DNA from: Verrucomicrobiota bacterium
Lineage (GTDB): Bacteria > Verrucomicrobiota > Verrucomicrobiia > Opitutales > Opitutaceae
Assembly: GCA_023443455.1 (NCBI GenBank)
Contig: JAEZUE010000043.1
Location: 1-38,238, forward strand
Direction of reading: 5' to 3'
DNA length: 38,238 nucleotides
The notes beneath the pieces were generated by a model that saw only the letters and a list, made by a program, of their open reading frames with translations, had not been told where the DNA came from and made no database searches. Positions 29,339 to 37,753 of this stretch are shown piece by piece. The translations under genes were made by a program, and so were the position numbers. How positions within the stretch are numbered: the first letter of the stretch is position 1; each line of letters opens with the position of its first letter.

Positions 29339-32014
29339 TTACCACTCCTTTTCGACCCGCAGGTAGACGTAAGCCTTCTGCGGGTTGTGAATGTCCGAGT
29401 CCCAACCGGTCGAGGAGTAACGGTCGAACGGCGGATCGTCGTTGAGCACGTTACGAGCGCCCAGTGTGATCCGAGCCCCCTTGAACCCGGAATACGAGAT
29501 CTGGGGATTCACAAGAAACTGGTTCGAGATATACCCTTCTTCGTCGTAATTGCGGAACGTTCCCACGTGCTCGCAGAACACGGCCGCGCCCCAGTTGCCC
29601 CTACGCCACTCGACCGAATACGTGCTCCGCCACTTGGGCTGGTTATACTCTCCGGCGAGCTGGCTGATGCCGCTGCTGCCCTTGTACGCGTACTGCGACA
29701 TGAAGGTCGCCGCTGCGTTCAGCCGGAAGGTTCCCCAATTCGCAGTTTCGAAGTCGTAGCGAACGTCGAAATCGAACCCCCGGTAGGTCAGGCCGTCGAA
29801 GTTGTCGTACGCATCGTTGATGTAGTTGATCACGCCGACCGTTTCCCCCGCTGCGGGAGCATTGCGGACAACCTTGCCGGGAAGCTCATCCTCGTGAGCG
29901 AGAATGAAGTCGTCACCCAATTGGGCGATCAGGTTCTTCTGTTTGAACTGGAACCAATCCACCGAGATCGCGAGGCCCTTCAAGGAGCCGGTCGGCTCGA
30001 TCTGGAAACCAGCATACAGTGTATCTGTTTCTTCCGGTTGCAGATCGGGATTGCCACCGGAGTGGGTCTGGATCTGCCGCGGCGCCTCATTCGGCCGCTT
30101 GGGATCGACAAGCGGCGAAGACGAGAATGTCGTAAGCTGCTCAGTGTAGAGATACGAGAGGTTCGGTGCGAGGAACGACTGGCCGAAGGAGCTCCGGAAT
30201 CGGAGCCATTTGGCCGGCTTATACGACAGCGCAATCTTCGGCTTCGTGGCCGATCCGAAATCGGAGTAGTGCTCAAAACGCCCAGCGACCTGAGCCTCGA
30301 GATTCTTCAGGATCGGAATACCCAATTCGGCATAGAAGGCATACACTTGGCGATCACCCGAAACCGAGGAACCTTCGGCTCCGCCAACGATGTTGCCGGT
30401 TTCGTTGTCGATGGTCTGGTTGTTCGAGAAATCCTCGCCGCGTGCTTCGCCGCCAAGAGCCAGCGCCAAGGCACCAGCAGGCAGATCGACGAGTTCACCG
30501 CTGGCCGAAAAATCCCAAGCCATCAGCTCGAAAGTCGAGCCCGTGGGATTGTTGCCCGTATAGTAGGCGGTAATCTGCGGGTCCTCCGGGCCGAAGGGAT
30601 TGGCGTAGAGCGTCGTGCCTCCAATCGAAACACCATTGAGGGCATCCTGATAAAGATCGTCGAAGACCGTGCCCCGATTCTTGTTCTTCGCGCGGTTCTT
30701 GGTGTAGAGCGCGCCGGACTCCCAATTCCAGGACTCCCAGACAGGGATATCGCCGCGGAGGCCAACCAAGACCCGCGGGGTGTCCGAGGTGACATCGTTG
30801 ATTCGATTACCCGCATGGACCAAACGTGCGTACCACTCGTCCTCCAGGTCCTCTCCGAACGGATTGTTCGGGTTGGTCGAGGGAATGGTCAGTGTGCCCG
30901 TGATCGGGCCGGTTCCGTTCTCGGTATAGCTGAACACCGGGCTCGGCGCCGCCCCGATTTCGCTCTGCGAGCGGCGGAACGAAAGATCGACAAAGGCGGT
31001 GAGGGTCTCCGTCAGCTCGTGATCCAAATGCGCATAGAAACCATACTCCCTGACCTTGGGCGTCAGGTCGGTCACCGACTGGAAGTTGTAAGTGCCGTGA
31101 CTGACATCGGCCTCAACAAAATCGGACAGGGTCGGATTGGCCTTGGGCGTGTTGAGCGTGTAGTACCACCCGAGGCTCGGCACATACGCAAGCGCCGGAT
31201 AGCCAGCATAGCTCCGAAGGTCATCCCCACCCCGAGCCGAATTGTCGGCTTCCGCGGAGAAGGAGTATTGGTTGTCGCGGAGACGGTCGGTAGCCTTGAA
31301 ATCGAAGGCCGCCAAGAACGACGTCTTGCCCGACTCCTTGCCGTAGACGACCGAAAATGACTTCTCCCAGGCATCGGTCCCGACATTATTCCCCAACTCA
31401 GTGGCCACCGAGACACCGCTGAAGTTCTTCCGCATCTTGATATTGATGACGCCCGAGACGGCGTCGGAGCCGTAAATGGCGGAACCACCATCCTTGAGCA
31501 CCTCGATAGAATCGATCGCGGCGGTCGGCACGCTGTTGAGATCGAACATCGTCTGCAGGCCGTCGAAGCCCGGGCTGCTGAGCGGGGCCGCGCGACGGCC
31601 GTCCATGAGCACCAGTACGTTATTGTTGCCCAAGCCGCGGATATTCACCGTCGAAGCGCCAGGCGTGAAACTGTTGTTCGATGCTGCCGGGCGCAGTGAA
31701 GACCCGTTGATGATCGGCATAGACCGCAGTGCCTCGCCGACACTCGAATACCCGGCCAAGTTCAAATCTGTGCGATGGATCGCAACGACCGGATTCGGCC
31801 CTTCCGCATCGATCCGCTTGATGCGGGAACCGACGACTTCGAACTTCTCGAGTTCGATCACTTCATCTTCCTTGGCAGCCGCGTTTTCCGCCGCAGGTGA
31901 GTCAGGGTCGGCGGCGACCTGCGCGCTCAGGTAGGGGGTCAACACAAAGGGGCTCAGCGCAGCGACAGCAAATGCTCGCGCCAGCCCCGTCTTTCGAACC
32001 GTGGGTCTGTTCAT
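29339..32014 (-). CDS. TonB-dependent outer-membrane receptor (891 aa)
   Basis: Imports a scarce nutrient (iron chelate, vitamin or glycan) across the outer membrane with energy from TonB. The ATG at 32014 has a GGAG site five bases upstream and opens a signal peptide cut near YLSAQ (residue 31). The TonB-box-like EDEVIELEKFEVVGSR (49-64) is followed by the plug (SVGEALRSMPIING, VNIRGLGNNNVLVLMDGRRA, IEVLKDGGSAIYGSDAVSGV). The 22-strand barrel then runs to a C-terminal aromatic residue (YLRVEKEW), the BAM recognition end. No SusD, ExbB/TonB or substrate-degrading gene is adjacent, so the ligand cannot be inferred. An in-frame start 78 bases upstream is unlikely, as it would place the signal inside. 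Confidence 0.95.
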   Translation of the reverse strand: MNRPTVRKTGLARAFAVAALSPFVLTPYLSAQVAADPDSPAAENAAAKEDEVIELEKFEVVGSRIKRIDAEGPNPVVAIHRTDLNLAGYSSVGEALRSMPIINGSSLRPAASNNSFTPGASTVNIRGLGNNNVLVLMDGRRAAPLSSPGFDGLQTMFDLNSVPTAAIDSIEVLKDGGSAIYGSDAVSGVINIKMRKNFSGVSVATELGNNVGTDAWEKSFSVVYGKESGKTSFLAAFDFKATDRLRDNQYSFSAEADNSARGGDDLRSYAGYPALAYVPSLGWYYTLNTPKANPTLSDFVEADVSHGTYNFQSVTDLTPKVREYGFYAHLDHELTETLTAFVDLSFRRSQSEIGAAPSPVFSYTENGTGPITGTLTIPSTNPNNPFGEDLEDEWYARLVHAGNRINDVTSDTPRVLVGLRGDIPVWESWNWESGALYTKNRAKNKNRGTVFDDLYQDALNGVSIGGTTLYANPFGPEDPQITAYYTGNNPTGSTFELMAWDFSASGELVDLPAGALALALGGEARGEDFSNNQTIDNETGNIVGGAEGSSVSGDRQVYAFYAELGIPILKNLEAQVAGRFEHYSDFGSATKPKIALSYKPAKWLRFRSSFGQSFLAPNLSYLYTEQLTTFSSSPLVDPKRPNEAPRQIQTHSGGNPDLQPEETDTLYAGFQIEPTGSLKGLAISVDWFQFKQKNLIAQLGDDFILAHEDELPGKVVRNAPAAGETVGVINYINDAYDNFDGLTYRGFDFDVRYDFETANWGTFRLNAAATFMSQYAYKGSSGISQLAGEYNQPKWRSTYSVEWRRGNWGAAVFCEHVGTFRNYDEEGYISNQFLVNPQISYSGFKGARITLGARNVLNDDPPFDRYSSTGWDSDIHNPQKAYVYLRVEKEW

Positions 32015-32110
32015 GGATTCTCCGTGTGTAGGTTGTAGTTTGCCCAGCGTGGGAACCGGGCTCCGTAGGATACCGAGCACGAAGCAAGCCAACTGTTACG
32101 ATCTCGTAAA

Positions 32111-32142
32111 CACAAAACCCCCGGCGCCTTGGCTCGCCGGGG
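32111..32142 (-). terminator. Intrinsic terminator of the sigma/bactofilin-RDD operon
   Basis: On the minus strand the arms CCCCGGCG and CGCCGGGG (32135-32142 and 32119-32126) form an 8-bp stem, followed by GTTTTGTGTTT. It lies 39 bases past the stop codon of the RDD fusion gene and upstream of the TonB receptor gene. Confidence 0.85.
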
Positions 32143-32181
32143 TCGACTATTCGCAACGCCCCTACAACCACACCGCCGCTG

Positions 32182-33936
32182 CTAGACCAGCGACCGCGCC
32201 TTCGGTTCCTGCACCACCACCGTACCGGCCACCTTGTCGTGCCACGTCTGGCGCTCCGGATCCCACAGGCACCAGAGGAATCCCAGCCCGGCGACCACCA
32301 CCGAGAGAAACGCCACCAGCGTGCGCACCAACGACGTCGCCGCATCGACCGGGCGCCCATCGAGCCGCACCACCCGCAGGTTGAACACGATGCCGCCCAC
32401 CGTGGTACCCCGCCACAACCACAGGCCGAACACATAGCCGGCAAAAACCAACGGGAACGGCAACAAACCGAGCATGCCACTCACCCCACCCGCCGCGGCC
32501 ACCAGCACAATATCGATCGAGATCGCGCCCAGGCGCACCCAGAAGTCCGCCCGCGGCAGCGTGGCGACATCCGGTAGCGCCGCCGCCTTCGCTCCGACCG
32601 CCGGCATCACCGGAGGGATCGCCCCCCCGACCGCGCGCGCTTCGCCGCCGCCCGATTCCATCGAATCCAGCGACCCGCGTTCCACGGCGACCGCCGCCAG
32701 CGCCGCCACCGTCGCCAGATCGACCGGCGCGGACGCAGATGCCGCCTCCCCCCGTGTCTCCACCGACTCCGCCCCAACTGGAGAAACCGCCGCAGCTCGA
32801 GCGACACCCACCGGCGAGGCCACCGCCGGCCGCTTCGACCGCGGAGGCACCTCGTTCGCCCGCGCCACCTTCTCGGCCCGACGGTTTTCCAAAATCGCCG
32901 CCGCCACCATGCCCAAGCCGACCCACGCCGTCAGCGCCCAGAGCAACAGACTGAGCACCGGCACGCAGTAGAGCACGCCGAGCAGCACCGCGCCGAGCAG
33001 CACCGCCAGCCCTGCCCGTCCGGCGACCTCGCGGCCGCCCAACGGCCGCAACACGCTGCGTCCGAGAAAAGCCAGCACGGCGGTCTTGCCGAAGACGAAG
33101 CCGAACAACAGCGCCACGATCGCGAAGGGCAGCAACAGGATGCCCACCCCGGTCGCGATGAGCAGGACCAGAAACACCGGCACCATTGGCAGCAGCGCGA
33201 TCGCCGTCACCAACGTGGTTCCCGGCTTCTGTTCCAGGACTTGGGCACAGGCGTTGACGCCGCGGCCGAACACCAGCGCCACCAGCAGATAGAAGAACAG
33301 ACCGCCGCCGAAGACATACCACGGCCACGCGATCCCGGGAGAGAGCAGACGGAATCGCGTCATCAGGTCGCCGAACCAACCGAGCAGCGCGCCCGGATCG
33401 GGGAGAAACGGCGCGATCTCCACCCGCTCGCCCACGATCGGCACGTTGAACGGATTGGCCACGCCGCCGCCGATGCTCACGACCTCGTGGGCCACGGAGC
33501 CGTTCTCGCCCAGCTCGACCTTGCCCATCACGGCGACGGCCGACCCCACCGGGCCGTCGATCTTCGCATTGCCCATGATGGCCACGACATCGCCATCAAC
33601 CCGGCCGCGCACCTCGACATTGCCATTGATCACAACGACCTCGCTGGCGCGCTCGTTTTCCGCGATCAGCACATTGTTGCCGATCACCACCACCTCGCCG
33701 CGATGGACCACGGCGACCGGCTCGCTCACCTCCGACACCGGCGCCGAGACCGGCGCCTCGATGTCCCGCTCGGGCAGCGGATCCGCCGGCGGCGCATCGG
33801 CCACCGGGGCGGACACCGCGTCGGCCGATTGGAGCGCCTGCTCGACAACGGCCTCCTGCGCCCGAAGCCCAGGGGTCACGGCCGCCGCCATCAGGAACAG
33901 CAGTGCGAGAAAAGGGGAAAGTGGACGGTACTTCAT
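32182..33936 (-). CDS. Bactofilin-like beta-solenoid / RDD membrane fusion protein (584 aa)
   Basis: In order: a signal peptide (about 1-26), a Pro/Ala-rich linker (35-75), and a polymer-forming-like beta-solenoid (80-158). The solenoid has four short repeats of about 17 residues (VVVIGNNVLIAENERAS, EVVVINGNVEVRGRVDG, DVVAIMGNAKIDGPVGS, AVAVMGKVELGENGSVA). Several transmembrane helices (about 203-225, 240-290, 303-348) follow, then a long low-complexity linker (350-455), and an RDD domain with R468, D475 and the closing TWHDKVAGTVVV. The fusion puts a secreted or periplasmic solenoid on an RDD membrane core. RDD proteins are often membrane transport or stress-related, but the function is uncertain. 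It is the last gene of the sigma operon, 14 bases after the membrane protein gene. Confidence 0.83.
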   Translation of the reverse strand: MKYRPLSPFLALLFLMAAAVTPGLRAQEAVVEQALQSADAVSAPVADAPPADPLPERDIEAPVSAPVSEVSEPVAVVHRGEVVVIGNNVLIAENERASEVVVINGNVEVRGRVDGDVVAIMGNAKIDGPVGSAVAVMGKVELGENGSVAHEVVSIGGGVANPFNVPIVGERVEIAPFLPDPGALLGWFGDLMTRFRLLSPGIAWPWYVFGGGLFFYLLVALVFGRGVNACAQVLEQKPGTTLVTAIALLPMVPVFLVLLIATGVGILLLPFAIVALLFGFVFGKTAVLAFLGRSVLRPLGGREVAGRAGLAVLLGAVLLGVLYCVPVLSLLLWALTAWVGLGMVAAAILENRRAEKVARANEVPPRSKRPAVASPVGVARAAAVSPVGAESVETRGEAASASAPVDLATVAALAAVAVERGSLDSMESGGGEARAVGGAIPPVMPAVGAKAAALPDVATLPRADFWVRLGAISIDIVLVAAAGGVSGMLGLLPFPLVFAGYVFGLWLWRGTTVGGIVFNLRVVRLDGRPVDAATSLVRTLVAFLSVVVAGLGFLWCLWDPERQTWHDKVAGTVVVQEPKARSLV

Positions 33937-33950
33937 GACTGGGGAAAAAT

Positions 33951-34412
33951 TTATCGGTTCGCGTGAAGGCTGCGGTACAGACCGGACCCGAGGGCAATCA
34001 GCATGGCGTAGGCTCCCGCCATCACCACGGCGCCGCCGATCACCCACTGGTGGTACTTCCGTACGAAAATCCCGGACACGTCGGCCAGCGTGGTCGCCAG
34101 CTGCCGCAGCGCCGGCAGCCAGGGCGCATGCGCCTCGGCCCACCGCCCGAGATCGAAGGCCTCCGCCGAACGCACGCCGGCGAGAAACAGCCAGGCGGTG
34201 GCCACCGCCACGAGCGTCGCCGCCACCATCACCGCCATGCGGGGCACCACGGGCCACGCCTGCCAACCGGCCTGCCACCACGGCAGTTCACGGCGCGCGG
34301 CCAGCCGCGCCAACACGCGCGCTTCCAAGGTCGCGGGCGCACGCTCCGGCGGCAGCTCGCGCAGGGCGCGATGGACAAGGGCTTCGAGCGGTCGTTGGTC
34401 GTTTTCGAACAT
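33951..34412 (-). CDS. Membrane protein next to ECF sigma factor, putative anti-sigma factor (153 aa)
   Basis: The ATG at 34412 gives MFENDQRPLEALVHRALREL, a soluble helical N-terminus rich in charged residues (to about 52). Two transmembrane segments (about 59-79 and 124-144) follow, with an intervening segment of about 40 residues. The position directly after an ECF sigma gene (22 bases) and the layout of a cytoplasmic helical domain plus membrane helices fit an anti-sigma factor. There is no zinc-binding HxxxCxxC motif, so it is not a ZAS protein, and I recognise no family. The role is inferred from context. An earlier in-frame ATG (34460) overlaps the sigma gene and is less likely. Confidence 0.68.
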   Translation of the reverse strand: MFENDQRPLEALVHRALRELPPERAPATLEARVLARLAARRELPWWQAGWQAWPVVPRMAVMVAATLVAVATAWLFLAGVRSAEAFDLGRWAEAHAPWLPALRQLATTLADVSGIFVRKYHQWVIGGAVVMAGAYAMLIALGSGLYRSLHANR

Positions 34413-34434
34413 GGGAGAAGCGATGGGAAAAGAT

Positions 34435-34989
34435 TCAGGTGGTGAGTTGGCGCCGATCACCGGCCGCGCGGCTCAAATGTTGGGCCAGCGCCTGCCGGGC
34501 GCGCAGGATGTCGGTCTTCACTTTCGAGAGGGAGACGCCGAGCTTGGCGGCGATCTCCTCGTACGAAAGCTCCTCGAAGTGGTACAGGACCAGCGGCACG
34601 CGCTGCTTGTCCGGCAGTTGGGCCAGCCCTTCCTGCACCCACTCGCGCCGTTCGGTGGCATCGAGTTCGGAGAAGAAGTCCTCGGACGCGGGAAAATCGA
34701 CCTCGGGCGCATCGCCCTCGTCGTCGCGATGCAGCAGTTCCGAGAAGAAGCTCCAACGCTTCCGATAGCGTTGCAGGTGATTGATGCTGAGATTGGTGGT
34801 GACGGTCTTGAGCCAGCCTCCGGCACCCTGCCCGTCGCGCAGATCGTCGAAATGCTCGTAGGCCCGGAGAAACACTTCCTGCGAGATGTCCTCCGCCTGG
34901 GCAGGGTTGCCAAGCAGGCGGATCGCGGTCGTGTAAACCATGTCCTGATAGCTGCGCATGAAGATCGTGAAAGCGGCGTGGTCGCTCAT
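34435..34989 (-). CDS. ECF-type RNA polymerase sigma factor (184 aa)
   Basis: Region 2 (about residues 7-70) holds the core-binding and -10 recognition helices: FMRSYQDMVYTTAIRLLGNP, AQAEDISQEVFLRAYEHF and the WLKTVTTNLSINHLQRYRKR part. Region 4 (about 118-172) holds ERREWVQEGLAQLPDKQRVP and the helix-turn-helix YEEIAAKLGVSLSKVKTDIL. Regions 1 and 3 are absent, so it is an extracytoplasmic-function sigma. A GTG 33 bases upstream is in frame; I prefer the ATG at 34989 as it matches the usual start. It heads an operon with the putative anti-sigma and the bactofilin/RDD gene and is divergent from the DUF481 outer-membrane gene, which may be its target. Confidence 0.93.
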   Translation of the reverse strand: MSDHAAFTIFMRSYQDMVYTTAIRLLGNPAQAEDISQEVFLRAYEHFDDLRDGQGAGGWLKTVTTNLSINHLQRYRKRWSFFSELLHRDDEGDAPEVDFPASEDFFSELDATERREWVQEGLAQLPDKQRVPLVLYHFEELSYEEIAAKLGVSLSKVKTDILRARQALAQHLSRAAGDRRQLTT

Positions 34990-35194
34990 TCCGGCGGTGG
35001 CACTGGATGAAGGCTCGTTCACGACGAAAACACGGCAGTGCGCACAAAGTCGCAGAAAAGTACTTCCGGCGAAACCCCAAAGCGCCGGGCGCCGTCTCGA
35101 TGCCCGAGCGCCCCGATGCAACGCCAGCCGTGATTTTTCGCCACCGGCGGCACGAACGATTTTACAAATCACCATTCTGCCCAAGCCTGCACCC
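34990..35194. promoter_or_regulatory. Divergent intergenic region between the sigma operon and the DUF481 gene
   Basis: This 205-base stretch must hold promoters for both directions. On the minus strand a GGAAGTAC element near 35060 resembles the GGAAC -35 of ECF promoters, but a -10 element at proper spacing is not convincing. No repeats or terminators were seen. Confidence 0.3.
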
Positions 35195-36193
35195 ATGCGA
35201 CCACTCCTGCGCCTCGCCCTCGCCGCCTGCCTGACCGCATTCCCGCTCGCCGGCCGCGCCGATCTGCTGCAACTGGCCAATGGCGACAGGCTTCAGGGGC
35301 ACCTCGTGGCAAAGGAGTCCGGCATCATTCGCTGGGAGAGCCCCGTTCTCGGTGTGCTCAACGTCCCCGAGGAGAAGGCCTCCATCGTCGCCGACTCGCG
35401 AAAAGCCGAGAGCACCAAACCGGCCGCCGCCACCGCCACGGCCGCCACCACGGCCGCCGCGACCCCACACGCCACCGCCAAAGCCGGTCCCAAGACGCGT
35501 TGGCAGACCAAAATCGAGTCCGGCTTCGCCCTCAAATCCGGGCGGGGCGACCGGCTCGACATCAACTTCCGGGCCGAATCCAACCTGAAAAGGCAACGCA
35601 ACAGCTACCGCGCGATCGGCCGCTACCTCTACTCGAAAGCCAACGGCGCCACCACCACCGACCGCACCGAGGCCTCGTTCCGCTGGCGACGCGAGCTCGA
35701 CCAACGTTGGTTCGGCCAGACCAACTCCTCCTACCTTTCGGCCAAGGTCAAAGGCATCGACCACAACCTCGAGCAGAACCTCGGTCTCGGCTACCAGTTC
35801 CTGAAATCGGGCAAGGCCAACGCCTCCTTCGGCGGCGGTCTCACCGGCCAATACCGCCAGATCCACGACGCGGGCGACGGCCAGAGCCTCTTCGGCGAGG
35901 TCTTCCAGGACTTCGCCCTGAAGATCAACGACCATTTCGACATCGGCCAGGATTTCACCGCGCAGTATTCGCCGAGCGGGCGCAACATCCGCCTCCTCCC
36001 CAACGGCGGCATCCAGATCATCGACACGGCGGTCACCAACTACAAGCTCGCCCTCAACGCCTTCCTCCGCGGCAAGCTCACGCAGGCCCTCAGCCTCGCG
36101 TTGCGCTACGAATATGAATACGACAACACCTACGTGAACGAGAGCGAGAGGGCCGACCAGCGCATCACCACCTCGCTGGGCTACTCGTTCTGA
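35195..36193 (+). CDS. DUF481-family outer-membrane protein (332 aa)
   Basis: The ATG at 35195 gives a signal peptide MRPLLRLALAACLTAFPLAG, cut after GRA (residue 22). A small domain of about 23-66 (LLQLANGDRLQGHLVAKESG) resembles the leader domain common in these proteins. An alanine/threonine-rich linker (71-100) follows. The rest is an alternating barrel pattern typical of DUF481/YdiY proteins (RGDRLDINFRAESNLKRQRN, NLGLGYQFLKSGKANASFGG and more), ending in the aromatic terminus TTSLGYSF expected for BAM assembly. The role is unknown; related proteins are salt- or acid-induced outer-membrane proteins. It is divergent from the ECF sigma gene. Confidence 0.88.
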   Translation: MRPLLRLALAACLTAFPLAGRADLLQLANGDRLQGHLVAKESGIIRWESPVLGVLNVPEEKASIVADSRKAESTKPAAATATAATTAAATPHATAKAGPKTRWQTKIESGFALKSGRGDRLDINFRAESNLKRQRNSYRAIGRYLYSKANGATTTDRTEASFRWRRELDQRWFGQTNSSYLSAKVKGIDHNLEQNLGLGYQFLKSGKANASFGGGLTGQYRQIHDAGDGQSLFGEVFQDFALKINDHFDIGQDFTAQYSPSGRNIRLLPNGGIQIIDTAVTNYKLALNAFLRGKLTQALSLALRYEYEYDNTYVNESERADQRITTSLGYSF

Positions 36194-36316
36194 GCGGCGC
36201 GCGGTCCGTCGCTGGTGGGGCGCCGCTTGCGCCGCCCGCTCGCCACCGGCAGAGACTTGGGGCCCGGACGCGCCGGGCCGCACCGAGTCCCCGCCGATCG
36301 CCCCGCAACACAGGCC
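36194..36316. other. Convergent intergenic region with a GC-rich hairpin
   Basis: Between the stop codons of the DUF481 gene and rsfS the bases ggcccggacgcgccgggcc (36261-36279) form a 7-bp stem with a five-base loop. No T-run follows on either strand, so termination is uncertain. Confidence 0.4.
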
Positions 36317-36934
36317 TCAGGCCTTCTTCTTGGCCGCCGGCTTCTTCGCCTTCACGGCCGGCGCGGGCTTCTTCGCGACCGCCTTCTTGGCCGGCGCCTT
36401 CGCAACCGCCGTCTTCTTCGCGACGGGCTTTTTTGCCGGAGCCTTCTTGGTCGCCACCGCCTTCTTGGCGGCGGGCGTCTTCACCGCCGTCTTCGTGGCG
36501 GCGGGCTTCTTGGCGGCCGCCTTCTTCTTGGCCGGCTTGGCCTCGGGCTCGGGCTGGCCGAGCAGCTTGGCCACCGAGATCTCCGTGCCGTCGCGCCAAA
36601 GCTGCTCGAGCGCGAACCGCGCCCGGGCCTCGGCGGTGAAAAGATGGATCATGATCTGGAACGCATCGACGACCAGCCAGCCGCTCTGCTGGTTCTTGTC
36701 CATGCCGCCGATCAGCGCCCCCTGGGCATCGAGCACCTTCTCCACCTCGATGCGCAGCGCGCGCAGGTGCGGCTCGGCCAGACCGGTGGCGAGTACGATG
36801 TAGTCCGTGATCGACGACAGCCCCGCCACTTGGATCACCTTGAGGTCGCCGGCCTTCTTGTCGTCGAGACCACGGCAGATGTGGGCGAGCAGAGCCAGTT
36901 CGCGCGACTCGGTTGCGGATGTGCGTTTCTTCAT
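36317..36934 (-). CDS. rsfS: Ribosomal silencing factor RsfS with lysine/alanine-rich C-terminal tail
   Basis: Binds ribosomal protein uL14 and blocks subunit joining to save energy in poor conditions. The Iojap/RsfS core is residues about 10-127, with the family signatures DLKVIQVAGLSSITDYIVLA (30-49), GGMDKNQQSGWLVVDAFQIM and HLFTAEARARFALEQLW. After it comes a tail of about 78 residues made almost only of K, A, P, T and V in short repeats (AKKPA, KAPAKK), resembling histone H1. The core alone is about 110-130 residues in other bacteria. The ATG at 36934 overlaps the nadD stop codon (ATGA), so translation is coupled to nadD, a common pairing in bacteria. Confidence 0.93.
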   Translation of the reverse strand: MKKRTSATESRELALLAHICRGLDDKKAGDLKVIQVAGLSSITDYIVLATGLAEPHLRALRIEVEKVLDAQGALIGGMDKNQQSGWLVVDAFQIMIHLFTAEARARFALEQLWRDGTEISVAKLLGQPEPEAKPAKKKAAAKKPAATKTAVKTPAAKKAVATKKAPAKKPVAKKTAVAKAPAKKAVAKKPAPAVKAKKPAAKKKA

Positions 36935-37518
36935 GGATTCGTTCGGTAGATGGAATGAGTTGCGATGAACTCGGCCACCTTCATCGGCATGAAGGGAACC
37001 AACGGCAAGCCTCGGCTCACACGATCCCGCAGCTCGCTCGAGCTGATTGCGATCTCGTGGCCCGGCACCGAGTGCAGCCTCAGCCCCGGGATCGGGGGCG
37101 CCACCGCCGGCCCCACCCCGGGCCGGAAAAGGTGCACGAACTCCACCAGCCCGACCAACGCACCGATCGACTTCCACTCGGCCAGCCGCTGCAATTGGTC
37201 GCTGCCGAGGATCCAATAATGGCGATCCCCCGGACTCCGATCCGCCAGCGTGCGCACCGTGTCGACCGTATAGCTCATGCCGCCACGTTTCAGCTCGAGA
37301 TCCAGCACCCCGAATCGGGCATCGCCCTCGGTCGCCAGGCGCAGCATCTCCAGCCGATGCTCGGCCGAAGCGGTGAGTTCGCGGCCCTTCAACGGCGACT
37401 CCGCCGCCGGAATGAAGTCGACCCGGTCCAAACCCAGGCCCTCCAGCGCATCCTGCGCGATCACCAGATGGCCGATATGAAGCGGATCGAACGAGCCGCC
37501 GAGCAGCCCGATCTTCAC
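36931..37518 (-). CDS. nadD: Nicotinate-nucleotide adenylyltransferase
   Basis: Joins nicotinate mononucleotide and ATP to form deamido-NAD, an essential step of NAD synthesis. The GTG start at 37518 follows a GGGAGGGG ribosome site and opens KIGLLGGSFDPLHIGHL, which contains the (H/T)xGH nucleotidyltransferase motif (residues 8-18). Also present: SYTVDTVR (82-89) and the C-terminal ISSSELR (158-164), which binds the ATP phosphates. The 195-residue length is normal. The frame is open further upstream but without family similarity. rsfS follows with an overlapping start. Confidence 0.96.
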   Translation of the reverse strand: MKIGLLGGSFDPLHIGHLVIAQDALEGLGLDRVDFIPAAESPLKGRELTASAEHRLEMLRLATEGDARFGVLDLELKRGGMSYTVDTVRTLADRSPGDRHYWILGSDQLQRLAEWKSIGALVGLVEFVHLFRPGVGPAVAPPIPGLRLHSVPGHEIAISSSELRDRVSRGLPLVPFMPMKVAEFIATHSIYRTNP

Positions 37519-37753
37519 GCCCCGCCCCTCCCGTTGCCCACGCCCCGTCCCGACCTCGTCGGAGGCGCATGGTCGGTGGCTTTGGTCTGCGGCATGGGCG
37601 CCACGTTGTGCGCCCCGGCCGGCGCCGCAAGGCCGAAGCCGGGTGCCGCCCGCCGTTCCAGAGCCGCGGCTTGTTTCCAGCGCGGACAATTCTCCGTTGC
37701 CCGCACGTTCCGCGTCGGGTTTCTTCCGCGACACACCTCAACCCCTCCCGAAC

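Noticed and set aside
32015..32092. Upstream start for the TonB receptor
   Set aside because: The ATG at 32014 has a good ribosome site and begins a signal peptide; the upstream residues would bury it.
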